Source of the DNA: JAJRXR01 sp041987545
GTDB taxonomy: Bacteria; Planctomycetota; Phycisphaerae; Phycisphaerales; UBA1924
DNA length: 64,000 nt
Direction of reading: 5' to 3'
Assembly: GCA_041987545.1 (NCBI GenBank)
Contig: JBHIWH010000003.1
Location: 186,001 to 250,000 of the forward strand
This document shows positions 7,000 through 15,871 of the stretch, piece by piece. Position numbers and translations under genes: made by a program. How positions within the stretch are numbered: position 1 is the stretch's first letter; every line of letters begins with the position of its first letter. A model generated the notes under the pieces. That model did no database searches. It was not told the DNA's origin and saw nothing but the letters and a program-made list of their open reading frames with translations.

Positions 7000-8954
7000 G
7001 CGGATCGCCTCAGGTCTGGGGTTGGTTCGTCGAGCCAGCTCGCGCCGTCGGCGCCGTAGATCGTGCGGACGGGGACGCCGGCGCGCCGCAGCAACTCGGC
7101 CCGGGCCCACATCGCCCGCTCGTGCGCGTCGGACGAGACGAGCACGCCGTCGATCGCGTGCCGCCCGAGCGCCTCGTCCGGGGTCATCACGGGCAGGCCG
7201 AGTACGCTGGGGATGCGCGGCGCGTCGTCGAGCACCCCGACGAAGGGGAGGTCCAGGTCGAACAGGCGGCGAAGGCGCCTGGTGTGCGCGCCGGCGCCGT
7301 AGATCGCCAGGTGCCGGGCGCCGTCGCGGACCATCGCGCGGGCCCGGATCGCGGCGACGACCCAGGGCGCGGGCGTCAGCGCCGGGCATACGGCGGCCGC
7401 GATCCCGGATCGTCTGAGGGCGAGCACGCGGTCGTGCGTCTCGGGCAGGTACGGCCCCTCGATGATGGCGGCGTCGCCCGGGCGGGCGGCCTCGGGCGTG
7501 GTGACCCGGCGGGCGCCGCAATGCTCGAGCGCGGCCGTGATCCACCGACGCGCCTCGTCCGGATCGTCGGCCCACGGCTTGTTCCAGCGGCTCAGAGAGT
7601 GCAGGCGGAGGGCATGGTCGGGGGCGCCCGGGCTCGTGCCGCGGTCGGCCGCGTGCAGCGTGGCGATCGCGCCGGCCAGGTCGGTCGGCCCGGCTTCGAC
7701 CCGGTCCGGCTCGAGCCGCTGCAGGGCGTCGAGCGCGAGCCGCAGGCGCTCGGTGTGGTCGCTGGTGGGGTCGAGGGCCAGGACGTGCTCGTGCTTGCCC
7801 GGCGTGCGGTCGGCGTCGGTCAGGCCCGCGGCGCGGGGATCGGTCAGGATCACCAGCGTGCGCGCGCCGAGGGCGCCGGCAGGCCGGGGCGCGGCCCGGC
7901 GCGCCCGCTCGCCCGGGTCGTCGGCGCTCGAGGGAGCGCCGTCGATCACACAGACGCGGACCGTCCCGCCGCGCGCCTTGACGTACGGCACGAGGGGGCG
8001 GGAGAACACGGGCATCGGCGCCGTCGTGCGCGCTTCGCCCCGGGACGCCAGCGAGAGGATCGTCCTCGCGACCCGGGCGGCCGCGTCGCCCCCGCGGCAG
8101 AGCATCGCGAGCGTCCGGTCCTGCTCGGCCAGCTCGGGCTCGGACGCGCCCATCACGCTCTCGATTAGGGGCGCGGGGTCTGGCGACTCGGGCGAGGCGC
8201 GCCAGATCCACAGCGCCGGGTGGCGCAGGGGCGAGTCGTGCGGGTGGACGATCGCGGTGGGGCGGCGGGCGGCCATGGACTCGATGAGCAGCGTCGAGAC
8301 CCCGGTGATCACGCCGCGGGCCGCGGCGAGCGACTCGGCAAGGGGCGCCTCGTCCCGGGGCACGCCCAGCTCTCGCGCGAGCCGGGGCGTGACCCGCCAC
8401 GTCGTGTCCACGCCGAGGCGCCGGGTCGCGTGCGCGAGGCGTTGCAGCGACCAGAGGACGCGCCCGTGCTCGGCCTCGCTGAACGCGGGGCGGCGGGCCG
8501 TCGCGACGAGCAGGCGGTCGCCGATGGGCGGCGGGCTTGCCGGGGGCGCGAGGCGGGGCAGGCCCGAGGCGCGGGCGTCGTTGCCCAGCGAGCGCAGGAT
8601 CGCCCGGTCGATCCACCCGGCGCAGGCGACCAGATCGACTGGCGCGGGCCTCAGGAACCGTTCGTCCACGCTCGGGTTGTCGAACGTGTTGCGCCACTCG
8701 GCGATGCCGTCCATAAGCAGCAGCGTCGGGATCCCGCGCTCCCGGGCGGCGCGGACGGCGGCGATCGACTCGAGTCGGAGCACGTCGGCGACCGCGACGA
8801 CGCGGACGCCCTCGGGCAGGCGGGGGGCGGCGCCGTCGTCGTCCATCGCGTGGACCGGCTCGAGACCGGCGGCGCGCAGCCGCTGCCCGACGCCCTGGAA
8901 GTGGTCGGCGCCGGTGTCGGCCTGGAGCAGAAGCGCTCGCCCGGGCGCGCTCAT
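6996..8954 (-). CDS. Glycan-synthesis protein with C-terminal Rossmann-like module
   Basis: A 652-residue protein. Residues 1-300 resemble a GT-B-like or polysaccharide-pyruvyl/glycosyl transferase fold: a Rossmann start (ALLLQADTGADHFQGVGQR) and a donor-side segment GVSTLLIESMAARRPTAIV that looks like the sugar-nucleotide helix of GT-B enzymes. The middle (about 320-540) has no motif I recognise. Residues 548-637 carry the GAGAHTRRLR...VGVLDD...LGLPVMTPDEA module shared with the protein at 2411-3952. Both ends overlap their neighbours by 4 bases (ATGA), giving tight coupling. The exact activity is unknown. Confidence 0.75.
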   Translation of the reverse strand: MSAPGRALLLQADTGADHFQGVGQRLRAAGLEPVHAMDDDGAAPRLPEGVRVVAVADVLRLESIAAVRAARERGIPTLLLMDGIAEWRNTFDNPSVDERFLRPAPVDLVACAGWIDRAILRSLGNDARASGLPRLAPPASPPPIGDRLLVATARRPAFSEAEHGRVLWSLQRLAHATRRLGVDTTWRVTPRLARELGVPRDEAPLAESLAAARGVITGVSTLLIESMAARRPTAIVHPHDSPLRHPALWIWRASPESPDPAPLIESVMGASEPELAEQDRTLAMLCRGGDAAARVARTILSLASRGEARTTAPMPVFSRPLVPYVKARGGTVRVCVIDGAPSSADDPGERARRAAPRPAGALGARTLVILTDPRAAGLTDADRTPGKHEHVLALDPTSDHTERLRLALDALQRLEPDRVEAGPTDLAGAIATLHAADRGTSPGAPDHALRLHSLSRWNKPWADDPDEARRWITAALEHCGARRVTTPEAARPGDAAIIEGPYLPETHDRVLALRRSGIAAAVCPALTPAPWVVAAIRARAMVRDGARHLAIYGAGAHTRRLRRLFDLDLPFVGVLDDAPRIPSVLGLPVMTPDEALGRHAIDGVLVSSDAHERAMWARAELLRRAGVPVRTIYGADGASWLDEPTPDLRRSA

Positions 8955-11389
8955 GCCGCGGCCCTCGCGGTCGCGCCGCCCAGGCTTGCCCGGATCATCG
9001 TCAGCAGCGAGTCGGCCAGCGCGTCGGTCGTGGCCCGCTCGCGGACGCGGCCGCGGATCCCGGCCGACAGGCTCTCGCGCCACGCGGGGCGCTCGACCGC
9101 GCGCTCGATCAGCCGCTCCAGCGAGTCCTCGTCGTGGAACGTCGTCTGCGAGAAGTCGCCCAGCAGCCAGCGGGCGGTCCAGCCGAGCTTGCCGGTGGGC
9201 GCCAGGGCGCGCTGGCGGGCCAGGGCGCCCGCGGGCGGCGTGAAGGCGCCGGGCGAGCCGAGGCCCAGCCGCTGCAGCTGCGCGCACCAGTCCATGAGCC
9301 CGGCGGAGTCGGCGACGGCGATCGGCGCGTCGGGCGGGGCGTCGCTGAGAGCCGCGTCGGCCAGCGCCTGCGACGCGAGCATCTGGTGCGTCAGACGGCA
9401 CAGCGGGAGCCCGCCGGAGGCGGCGCACTCCATCACGCGCTGGTGGACGGCGGTGCTCGGCGAGGCGTGCAGGTGCACCCGCGCCGCCTGGTAGCAGGCG
9501 CGGAGCGACTGGCCGTGCTCGATCTCGGGCCGGGCGTAGCGGGCGAACGGGCCCGACTCCCAGCCGCGCCCGTGGACGCGGAGGCGCCAGCCGCGGCGCT
9601 CGGCGATCGAGGCCGCCCACTCCAGCGTCTGGTGCCGCAGGATGCGCTCGGCCAGCGGGTCGATGCACTGGGCCTTGAGCTGGTGCACGAGACCCGGGTC
9701 GGCGTCCGCGCCCACATGCTCGCGCAAGATCATGGGCGCCTCGTCGGCGACGTCACGGACGATCACGCGCTCGTGGGCGGCGCTCGCGAGCTGGGTGATC
9801 CGGTCGTGCGTCCACTCGATCACGTGACCCAGGCGCTCGTCGCCCGACTCGCGGATCAGGCGGTCACGCATCGCCGCGGGCGCCTCGGAGTGGTGCGAGA
9901 CGTACGCGATCTCGCACGCGTGCTCGTCGAGCAGCTCGGGCGGCGCCGGCTCGGGGCCGAACTTCTCGGGGTCGATCACGACCGGGGCGCTCAGGGCGCG
10001 CTGCGCCGGGTAGGCGTACCGCTCGAACAGGTGCGGGTACGTGTGCCCGCAGAGGAAGTCGAGCGGCGTGCTCGCCCGCCCCGCGCGCTCGTCGAGCAGG
10101 TGGGGCATCTGGTCCTGGATCCAGCAGACGAAGGGCACGTTGGACGGCAGGGACGTGGCGCGGCGTGTGTAGTTGATCAGGACGACCAGGTCGGGCTCGA
10201 ACTCGTGGGCGGCGCGGAGCTGGGCGATCGCCGAGAGGCGGGCGTGGTCGTCGGGCTCGATGAGGAGCCTGGCGTCGGCGCCGCGGCGCGCAAACGCCCG
10301 GCGGAGGTCCTCGGCCGCGTGCCGCACGAACGTCGTGTACCGGCACGTCGGGATCAGCACGCGCAGTGGCTCGGCCGAGCCGGGCGCGAGGGCCCGTTCG
10401 TACCGCGCCGCCCACCATTCCTCGCCGCGGCCCGCGTACTGGCTCTCGACCACGCCCCGCAGGCGGGCCATCTCGTTGCTCTGCTCGCCGCGGATCGTGG
10501 TCGCCAGCGACTCGATCGGCTCGAGCGTCGGATCAGCGGCGCCGGTCGCGAGCACGGGGCCCAGCGATTCCAGGTCGAACCGCTCGCGGGCCCAGGCCGC
10601 GAACGCCCCGCGGGCGTCGGGTCGGGCGAAGAGCCGCAGCGGGGCGTCGGCCAGCGTGTCGGCCGCGTCGGTCATCGAGAGCGCGTCGAGGAGCGTCATC
10701 GGGTCGTCGTGGACGAGCACGATCTCGGGTCGGTACCCGCTCGCGTCGGGGCCCAGGCGGGTCGCCAGCTCGAGCAGGAGCCAGGGCGTCCGGGCGCCGT
10801 CGATCGTGACCGGGCCGGGCGACTTGCGTGCGTGCTCGGCGAGCAGTCGATCGACGCGTGCCGAGGCGCGTGCCGGGCTGTCGTGCAGGCCGCGCAAGTC
10901 CTCGGGTTCGGCGCCCGGGGCGTCGCGCCACACGACGCTGCCGTCGGTCGCGATGAACCGCTCGAGCGCCTCGCGCGACGCGAGCCAGTCTCGCAGTGCG
11001 TCGCGCAGCGCCGGGGCGCGATCGCCGAGGGCGGCGACGGCGAGGCGGGCGCGCTGCGTGCGGCGGTCGGGCGGTTCCCGATCGTCGGGGAGTTCGTCGA
11101 GTCGGCACCCCAGCGCGTCGGCGTCCGGCAGCGCGCGGGCGGCGGGGGGGAAGAGACCGAGCTGCTCGCGCGCGAGCGTTGCCAGCCCCGCGTCGGCGAG
11201 GTTGGACGCGAAGAGGAACCGGAGGCCCACGTCCCGGGGCGCCCGGGACAGGGCCTTGGCGAGTTCGGGCAGCGCGTCCCACGGGCGACCGGCCGAGGCG
11301 AGGCCGATCAGCTCCTCGCGGCTCGGGGGGGGCGCCACATGCGCAGTTCTTGCGCGTGCGGGCGCGCCGGGATGACCGGTCGTTGACAT
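8951..11389 (-). CDS. Large CgeB-like glycosyltransferase
   Basis: An 812-residue protein, first gene of a coupled minus-strand operon. Residues 1-330 are alpha-helical, with a TPR-like opening (ELIGLASAGRPWDALPELAK), and have no catalytic motif I recognise. From about residue 370 it reads as a GT-B enzyme: VLIPTCRYTTFVRHAAEDL, a DLVVLINYTRR strand, CWIQDQMPHLLD, and a donor-domain segment (LRVHGRGWE ... CYQAARVHLHASPSTAVHQR) like the CgeB/Glyco_trans_1_2 family. Such enzymes often sit in flagellin or surface-glycan clusters. The ATG at 11389 is the first good start. Confidence 0.8.
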   Translation of the reverse strand: MSTTGHPGAPARARTAHVAPPPSREELIGLASAGRPWDALPELAKALSRAPRDVGLRFLFASNLADAGLATLAREQLGLFPPAARALPDADALGCRLDELPDDREPPDRRTQRARLAVAALGDRAPALRDALRDWLASREALERFIATDGSVVWRDAPGAEPEDLRGLHDSPARASARVDRLLAEHARKSPGPVTIDGARTPWLLLELATRLGPDASGYRPEIVLVHDDPMTLLDALSMTDAADTLADAPLRLFARPDARGAFAAWARERFDLESLGPVLATGAADPTLEPIESLATTIRGEQSNEMARLRGVVESQYAGRGEEWWAARYERALAPGSAEPLRVLIPTCRYTTFVRHAAEDLRRAFARRGADARLLIEPDDHARLSAIAQLRAAHEFEPDLVVLINYTRRATSLPSNVPFVCWIQDQMPHLLDERAGRASTPLDFLCGHTYPHLFERYAYPAQRALSAPVVIDPEKFGPEPAPPELLDEHACEIAYVSHHSEAPAAMRDRLIRESGDERLGHVIEWTHDRITQLASAAHERVIVRDVADEAPMILREHVGADADPGLVHQLKAQCIDPLAERILRHQTLEWAASIAERRGWRLRVHGRGWESGPFARYARPEIEHGQSLRACYQAARVHLHASPSTAVHQRVMECAASGGLPLCRLTHQMLASQALADAALSDAPPDAPIAVADSAGLMDWCAQLQRLGLGSPGAFTPPAGALARQRALAPTGKLGWTARWLLGDFSQTTFHDEDSLERLIERAVERPAWRESLSAGIRGRVRERATTDALADSLLTMIRASLGGATARAAA

Positions 11390-11548
11390 TGAGTGCAGAT
11401 CGGCGAAGGGCCGGCGCCGGGGACAGATACGCCGTCCGGGATGGTCCTCGGGTCGCACCCGGCTGAGCCCCGGCCGAGTCCCGGGCGGGTCCGGGCGCAC
11501 GGGTCGGCTTTCATGGGGGGCCCGCGCGCGGGCCGATGCTCTGGCCCG

Positions 11549-13189
11549 ATGGCGACCGGCAGCAAGATCCTGTCCCGCGAGGCGTTGCTCGAGGCCCGCG
11601 AGCGGGCCCGGGGCGAGGGCAAGCGTGTCGTGCAGTGCCACGGCTGCTTCGACCTGGTCCACCCCGGGCACATCCGCCACCTCCGGCACGCGCGGTCGCA
11701 GGGGGACATCCTGCTTGTCTCGGTGACCGGGGACACGGGGGTCGGCAAGGGCGCCGGTCGCCCGCTGATCCCGCAGGAGCTGCGGGCGGAGAATCTGGCC
11801 GAGCTGGACTGCGTGGACTGGGTGTACGTCGAGCCCGCGGCGACGGCGGTGGAGCTGCTGGGCGCGGTGCGGCCGGACGTGTACATCAAGGGCCGGGAGT
11901 ACGAGTTCAACAAGGACCCCCGGTTCCAGGCGGAGCGCGAGGCGGTCGAGAGCCACGGCGGGCGTGTGGTGTTCAGCTCGGGCGACGTCGTGTTCAGCTC
12001 GACGGCGCTGATCGCGGCGATGGAGCACGAGGCCGACCCGTTCCACAGGCGGATGGCCGACCTGTCTCGCCGCGAGGAGCTGGGCGTGACGGCCCTGGGG
12101 GAGATGGTCGAGTCGTTCCGCGGCTCCCGCGTGATCGTGGTGGGCGAGACGATCCGGGACACGTACGTGTTCTGCGATCGGCCCGAGGTCGCGGGCGAGA
12201 GCCCGGTGATGACGCTCCGCCCGGTCGAGCAGCGCTGCTACGACGGGGGGGCCGCCATCATCGCGCGGCACGCGGCGGCGCTGGGCGCGCGCACGACACT
12301 CGTCACCGCGCTGCCCGACGACGAGGCGGGGCGGGAGACGAGGGCGAGGCTGGTCGCCGAGGGGATCGAGGTCCGGGGCGTCGCGGCGACGACGAGCCTG
12401 GCCGAGAAGCAGCGGTTCCTCGTCGGCGCGCAGAAGGTCATGAAGGTCGATCGCGTCGAGCCGATCGTCATCGACGCGCACGAGCAGGACCGGCTGGTCA
12501 CGGTGACGGGTGACCTGTGCGCCGGGGGCGCGGACGCGGCGATCATCGCGGACTTCGGGTTGGGCCTGCTGAGCCCGGCCGTGCTCTCGCGGGTCTGCCG
12601 GGCCGCCCGAGGCAAGGCCCGAGTCGTCTCGGGGGACGTCAGCGGGAAGCGCGCGAGCCTGATGGAGATGAAGGGGATCGACCTGGTCTGCCCTTCGGAG
12701 GACGAGCTGCGGGACGCGGTGCGGAACCAGGGCGACGGGCTGCCCGCGGTCACCTGGGAGCTGCTGCACGAGGCGGGGATCCGGTCGGCGATCGTGACGC
12801 TGGGCCCCGAGGGCCAGATCGGCTTCGAGCGGATCGTGGGCGTGGGCGCGTCGGGCGGGAGGGGCTGGAAGACGAGGCTCCGGGGCGAACACGTCCCGGC
12901 GCTCTCGCCCCACGCGGTCGATGCGCTCGGGTGCGGGGACGCGCTGCTGACGGTCGCGACCCTGTCGCTTGCGCGCGGGGGGTCGATGCTGACGGCGGCG
13001 TACCTGGGCGCCGCGGCGGCGAGCGTCGAGTCTCGGCGGGTCGGGAATGTCCCCATTTCCAGCGCCGACTTGCGTCGCGAGGTCATGCGGGTGCAGACTG
13101 CACGCCTCGCGCTCGCGGGGCCGGAGTTGCCCCCGGCGCGGGTGGACGGCGCGAGCGCGACCCACGAGGCGTTGCGCGAGGCGTCGTAG
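11549..13189 (+). CDS. Bifunctional heptose-phosphate nucleotidyltransferase/kinase-like protein, reversed domain order
   Basis: A 546-residue fusion. Residues 24-165 are a cytidylyltransferase-like domain with GCFDLVHPGH (HxGH at 38-41) and the closing FSSTALI signature. Residues 195-500 are a PfkB-family sugar kinase ending in DALGCGDAL with the catalytic Asp at 464. E. coli HldE, which makes ADP-heptose for LPS, has kinase first and transferase second; here the order is swapped. The ATG at 11549 gives a start just before the transferase fold. It sits in the middle of the glycan block, so supply of an activated heptose or related sugar is likely but not proven. Confidence 0.85.
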   Translation: MATGSKILSREALLEARERARGEGKRVVQCHGCFDLVHPGHIRHLRHARSQGDILLVSVTGDTGVGKGAGRPLIPQELRAENLAELDCVDWVYVEPAATAVELLGAVRPDVYIKGREYEFNKDPRFQAEREAVESHGGRVVFSSGDVVFSSTALIAAMEHEADPFHRRMADLSRREELGVTALGEMVESFRGSRVIVVGETIRDTYVFCDRPEVAGESPVMTLRPVEQRCYDGGAAIIARHAAALGARTTLVTALPDDEAGRETRARLVAEGIEVRGVAATTSLAEKQRFLVGAQKVMKVDRVEPIVIDAHEQDRLVTVTGDLCAGGADAAIIADFGLGLLSPAVLSRVCRAARGKARVVSGDVSGKRASLMEMKGIDLVCPSEDELRDAVRNQGDGLPAVTWELLHEAGIRSAIVTLGPEGQIGFERIVGVGASGGRGWKTRLRGEHVPALSPHAVDALGCGDALLTVATLSLARGGSMLTAAYLGAAAASVESRRVGNVPISSADLRREVMRVQTARLALAGPELPPARVDGASATHEALREAS

Positions 13190-13238
13190 AGCCCGGGCGC
13201 GCCGCCCGGGCGGGGCGGAGCCCCGGGGGTGGTCAGGG

Positions 13239-14357
13239 ATGATCACGTACATCGTGCCCACGCGGGACCGGACGGAAGAGCTGGCGCGCACCCTGGCGGC
13301 GCTCGGGCGGCTTCGCGCGCACAACGAGCGCAATCCGGGGTTCACGCCCGGCGAGGTCGTGGTCGTGGACAACGCGTCGTGGCCCGCGCCGCCCGTGCCG
13401 GCGCGGCTGGCCAACGGGATGCCGGCGCGGCTGATCGCGCTGGGCGAGAACAGGGGGGCGGCGTCGCGGAACGCCGCGGCGGCGCAAAGCGACGAGTCCA
13501 GCCGGTGGCTCGTCATGCTCGACGACGACTCGGCGCCCATCGACGACGGGCACGTCGCGGCGCTGGCCGACCAGCCGGCCGATGTCCTCGCCGTCTCGGC
13601 CGACATCCGCTTGGCCGGCCGCGGCGAGCGGGAGTCGGGGGGGCTGCCCGAGGTGTTCATCGGGTGCGGCGTCGCGATCCGGCGCGGCGTGTTCCTCGAC
13701 ATGGGCGGGTACGACGCGTCGTTCGGGTACTACGCCGAGGAGTACGACCTGGCCGCGAGAGTGCTGAACGCGGGCGGGCGCGTCGCGTTCGAGCCCCGGT
13801 TCCGGGTCGAGCACCGGAAGACCGGCCGCGGGCGGGACATGGACCTGATCCTCGGGCGGCTCGTGCGGAACAACGGGTGGGTGATCCGTCGGTACGCGCC
13901 CGAGAGCGAGGTCGGCCCGTGGATGGACGAGACGATCGCGCGGTATCGGCGGATCGCCGAGAAGGAGGACGCGGTCGAGGGCTACGAGCGCGGGCTGGCC
14001 CAACTCGAGGCGACGGCGGGCGATCAGCCCCGGTCGCCGATGAGCGGGGCGGTCTGGTCGAGGTTCACGGGCGAGTGGCACGCGCGGTCGGCGCTGATGG
14101 CGGCGCAGGACGTTGCGCCCTTCGACGCGGCGAGGCTGATCGGGCGGGGCAAGAACGCGGGCGTCGTCGAGCGCGTGCTGGGGCAGCTGGGCGTGGGCGT
14201 GCGCGACGACGCGCGCGTGGACGTCATCGGGACGCTCTCGCCCGGGCCCATGATCGACGCGCTGGAGGGCGCGGCCCTCGGGGGCCGGCGCGTCGTGGCG
14301 CCTTGGGCGGGGGCGGCGGGGGCCGTGCGGCGCGGCGTCAGGGCAACCGTGGCGTAG
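13239..14357 (+). CDS. Family 2 glycosyltransferase
   Basis: A 372-residue protein. Residues 1-230 form a GT-A domain with ITYIVPTRDRTEEL at the N-terminus, VVVVDNAS as the second strand, a DDDSAP acidic triad for metal and nucleotide, and YYAEEYDLAARV as the acceptor-site acidic motif. The last 110 residues contain another possible nucleotide-binding segment (DVIGTLSPGPMIDALEGA) that I cannot assign. It lies 49 bases after the heptose enzyme on the same strand, so both are probably one transcript. It ends the glycan block and is convergent with pabB. Confidence 0.86.
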   Translation: MITYIVPTRDRTEELARTLAALGRLRAHNERNPGFTPGEVVVVDNASWPAPPVPARLANGMPARLIALGENRGAASRNAAAAQSDESSRWLVMLDDDSAPIDDGHVAALADQPADVLAVSADIRLAGRGERESGGLPEVFIGCGVAIRRGVFLDMGGYDASFGYYAEEYDLAARVLNAGGRVAFEPRFRVEHRKTGRGRDMDLILGRLVRNNGWVIRRYAPESEVGPWMDETIARYRRIAEKEDAVEGYERGLAQLEATAGDQPRSPMSGAVWSRFTGEWHARSALMAAQDVAPFDAARLIGRGKNAGVVERVLGQLGVGVRDDARVDVIGTLSPGPMIDALEGAALGGRRVVAPWAGAAGAVRRGVRATVA

Positions 14358-14367
14358 CGGACTGGCG

Positions 14368-15750
14368 CTAGGTGTTCGCGGGCGCCGGCGCTCGGTGCTC
14401 GGCCAGGTCCAGCACGAAGCGGGCCTTGTCCAGCGACTCGCGCCACTCGGCATCGGGCTCGGAGTCGGCGACGATCCCCGCGCCAACGCCCAGCTCGAGC
14501 GTCGCGTCGGACATGTCGTCCAGGCCCGCGGGCCCGGGCGCGCCGGAGACGAGGGCCGTCCTGATCGCGACGTTGAGGCGGAGGCGCCCGGCGTCGGAGA
14601 GGAAGCCCATGGCGCCGCAGTACGGGCCCCGGGGCGAGGTCTCCAGCTCGTCGATGATCTGCATCGCACGGATCTTGGGCACGCCCGTGACCGACCCGGG
14701 CGGGAACGTGGCGCCGAGCAGTTCGCCCGCGCCCACGCCGGCACGCAGCCGGCCCGCGACCGACGACGTCGCCTGCAGCACGCCCGAGGCGTGCCGCTCG
14801 ATCTCGCGGGGAGACTCGACGCGGATCGAGCCGGGGGCGCAGACGCGGCCCAGGTCGTTGCGCATCAGGTCCGTGATCATGTCCAGCTCGGCCCGGTCCT
14901 TCTCGGCCGCGCGCAACTCCTCGGGGTCGGCGCAGGCGGGGCGCGTGCCCTTCATCGGGCGCGTGCGGACCTCGCCCGTGCGCAGGTCGGCGTCGAGGAA
15001 CAGCTCGGGGCTGGCGGAGATGACGGCGCGGCGGGTGTCGTCGTCGTCGAACTCGATGTAGCCGCCGTGCCACGGGCGGGCGGCGGCGAACAGGCCTGCG
15101 GCGAGCCCGCGCGTCGAGCCGGCGAACGCGGCGCGGAGCCGGTGCGTCAGGTTCACCTGGTAGACGTCGCCCGCGCGGATGTACTCGAGCACCCGGGCGA
15201 CGGCTCGCGTGTACGCGTCCCGGCCCGCCATGCCCGGGGGCGTCAGCGACCAGGCGGGCGCCTCGGCGTCGGTACGACAAGGCCCGGGGGTTTGACGACC
15301 CGCCCAGCACCGGGCGGTGTGGTCGTACGCGACGCTCCGGTCGATCCGCGCGACGACGAGCGTCGGCCACGGATCGGGGGCGGCGCGGGCCGCGGCGGCG
15401 CGTGGCCGGCCGGCGGCGGGCTCGATGAGCGGGCCCAGGGCGTACGAGATCGCCAGCATCCAGCCGCCCGCGGCGGCGGTCTCGGCGCCTGGTTCTCGCG
15501 GGATCCGGGCCAGCTCGGAGATCGCGTCGAGCGGGTCGAGGTGCGCGAACGCAAACGTTTCATCGCCGCGGCGCGTGCGCCAGCCGCGATCCGTGTCCCA
15601 CGTCCAGAGCCCGGAGGGCTCGGCGAGGAACGTGCACGGGTCGTGCGCCGCGTCGTCGGAGACGAGTGCGGCGAGGGGGACGTCCCGGGGCCAGGAGGCG
15701 AGGGCGTGCGCCGGGTGTCTGGGCGCGGTCTCGTCGGGGCGTGCGGTCAT
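14368..15750 (-). CDS. pabB: Aminodeoxychorismate synthase component I
   Basis: A 460-residue chorismate-binding enzyme. The C-terminal catalytic domain is complete: YQVNLTHRLRA, the PMKGTRP motif, DMITDLMRNDLGRVC, and GSVTGVPKIRAMQIIDELE. The lysine in the KGT motif is characteristic of PabB, which forms a covalent intermediate, whereas TrpE has alanine there. With a glutaminase partner (not in this window) it makes 4-amino-4-deoxychorismate for folate. The N-terminal half is divergent, as usual. A trpC gene lies at 25994-26854, so TrpE was considered, but the motif favours PabB. Confidence 0.88.
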   Translation of the reverse strand: MTARPDETAPRHPAHALASWPRDVPLAALVSDDAAHDPCTFLAEPSGLWTWDTDRGWRTRRGDETFAFAHLDPLDAISELARIPREPGAETAAAGGWMLAISYALGPLIEPAAGRPRAAAARAAPDPWPTLVVARIDRSVAYDHTARCWAGRQTPGPCRTDAEAPAWSLTPPGMAGRDAYTRAVARVLEYIRAGDVYQVNLTHRLRAAFAGSTRGLAAGLFAAARPWHGGYIEFDDDDTRRAVISASPELFLDADLRTGEVRTRPMKGTRPACADPEELRAAEKDRAELDMITDLMRNDLGRVCAPGSIRVESPREIERHASGVLQATSSVAGRLRAGVGAGELLGATFPPGSVTGVPKIRAMQIIDELETSPRGPYCGAMGFLSDAGRLRLNVAIRTALVSGAPGPAGLDDMSDATLELGVGAGIVADSEPDAEWRESLDKARFVLDLAEHRAPAPANT

Positions 15751-15761
15751 GCGGCGGCGCG

Positions 15762-15767
15762 ATGATA
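15762..15767 (-). promoter_or_regulatory. -10 element TATCAT upstream of pabB
   Basis: On the minus strand TATCAT matches TATAAT at 5 of 6 positions and ends 11 bases before the pabB ATG at 15750, so the mRNA leader would be only a few bases long. Confidence 0.4.
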
Positions 15768-15798
15768 GGGGTCGGTCGATGGCGCCCGCGGGGGCTCC

Positions 15799-15804
15799 TA
15801 AAGT
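15799..15804 (+). promoter_or_regulatory. Possible -10 element TAAAGT for the PPDK gene
   Basis: TAAAGT would start transcription near 15811, leaving a leader of about 60 bases with a GAGAGGG ribosome site before the ATG at 15872. The -35 region is not recognisable. Confidence 0.3.
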
Positions 15805-15871
15805 CCCGACCCGTGCGCCGGTCAGGCCCGGCCCGCTCCAGAGACTCCAGCCCCGAGAGGGACACGCCGCG

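Noticed and set aside
14368..15750. trpE instead of pabB
   Set aside because: The KGT lysine is the PabB-type residue, and no trpG or trpD is adjacent.
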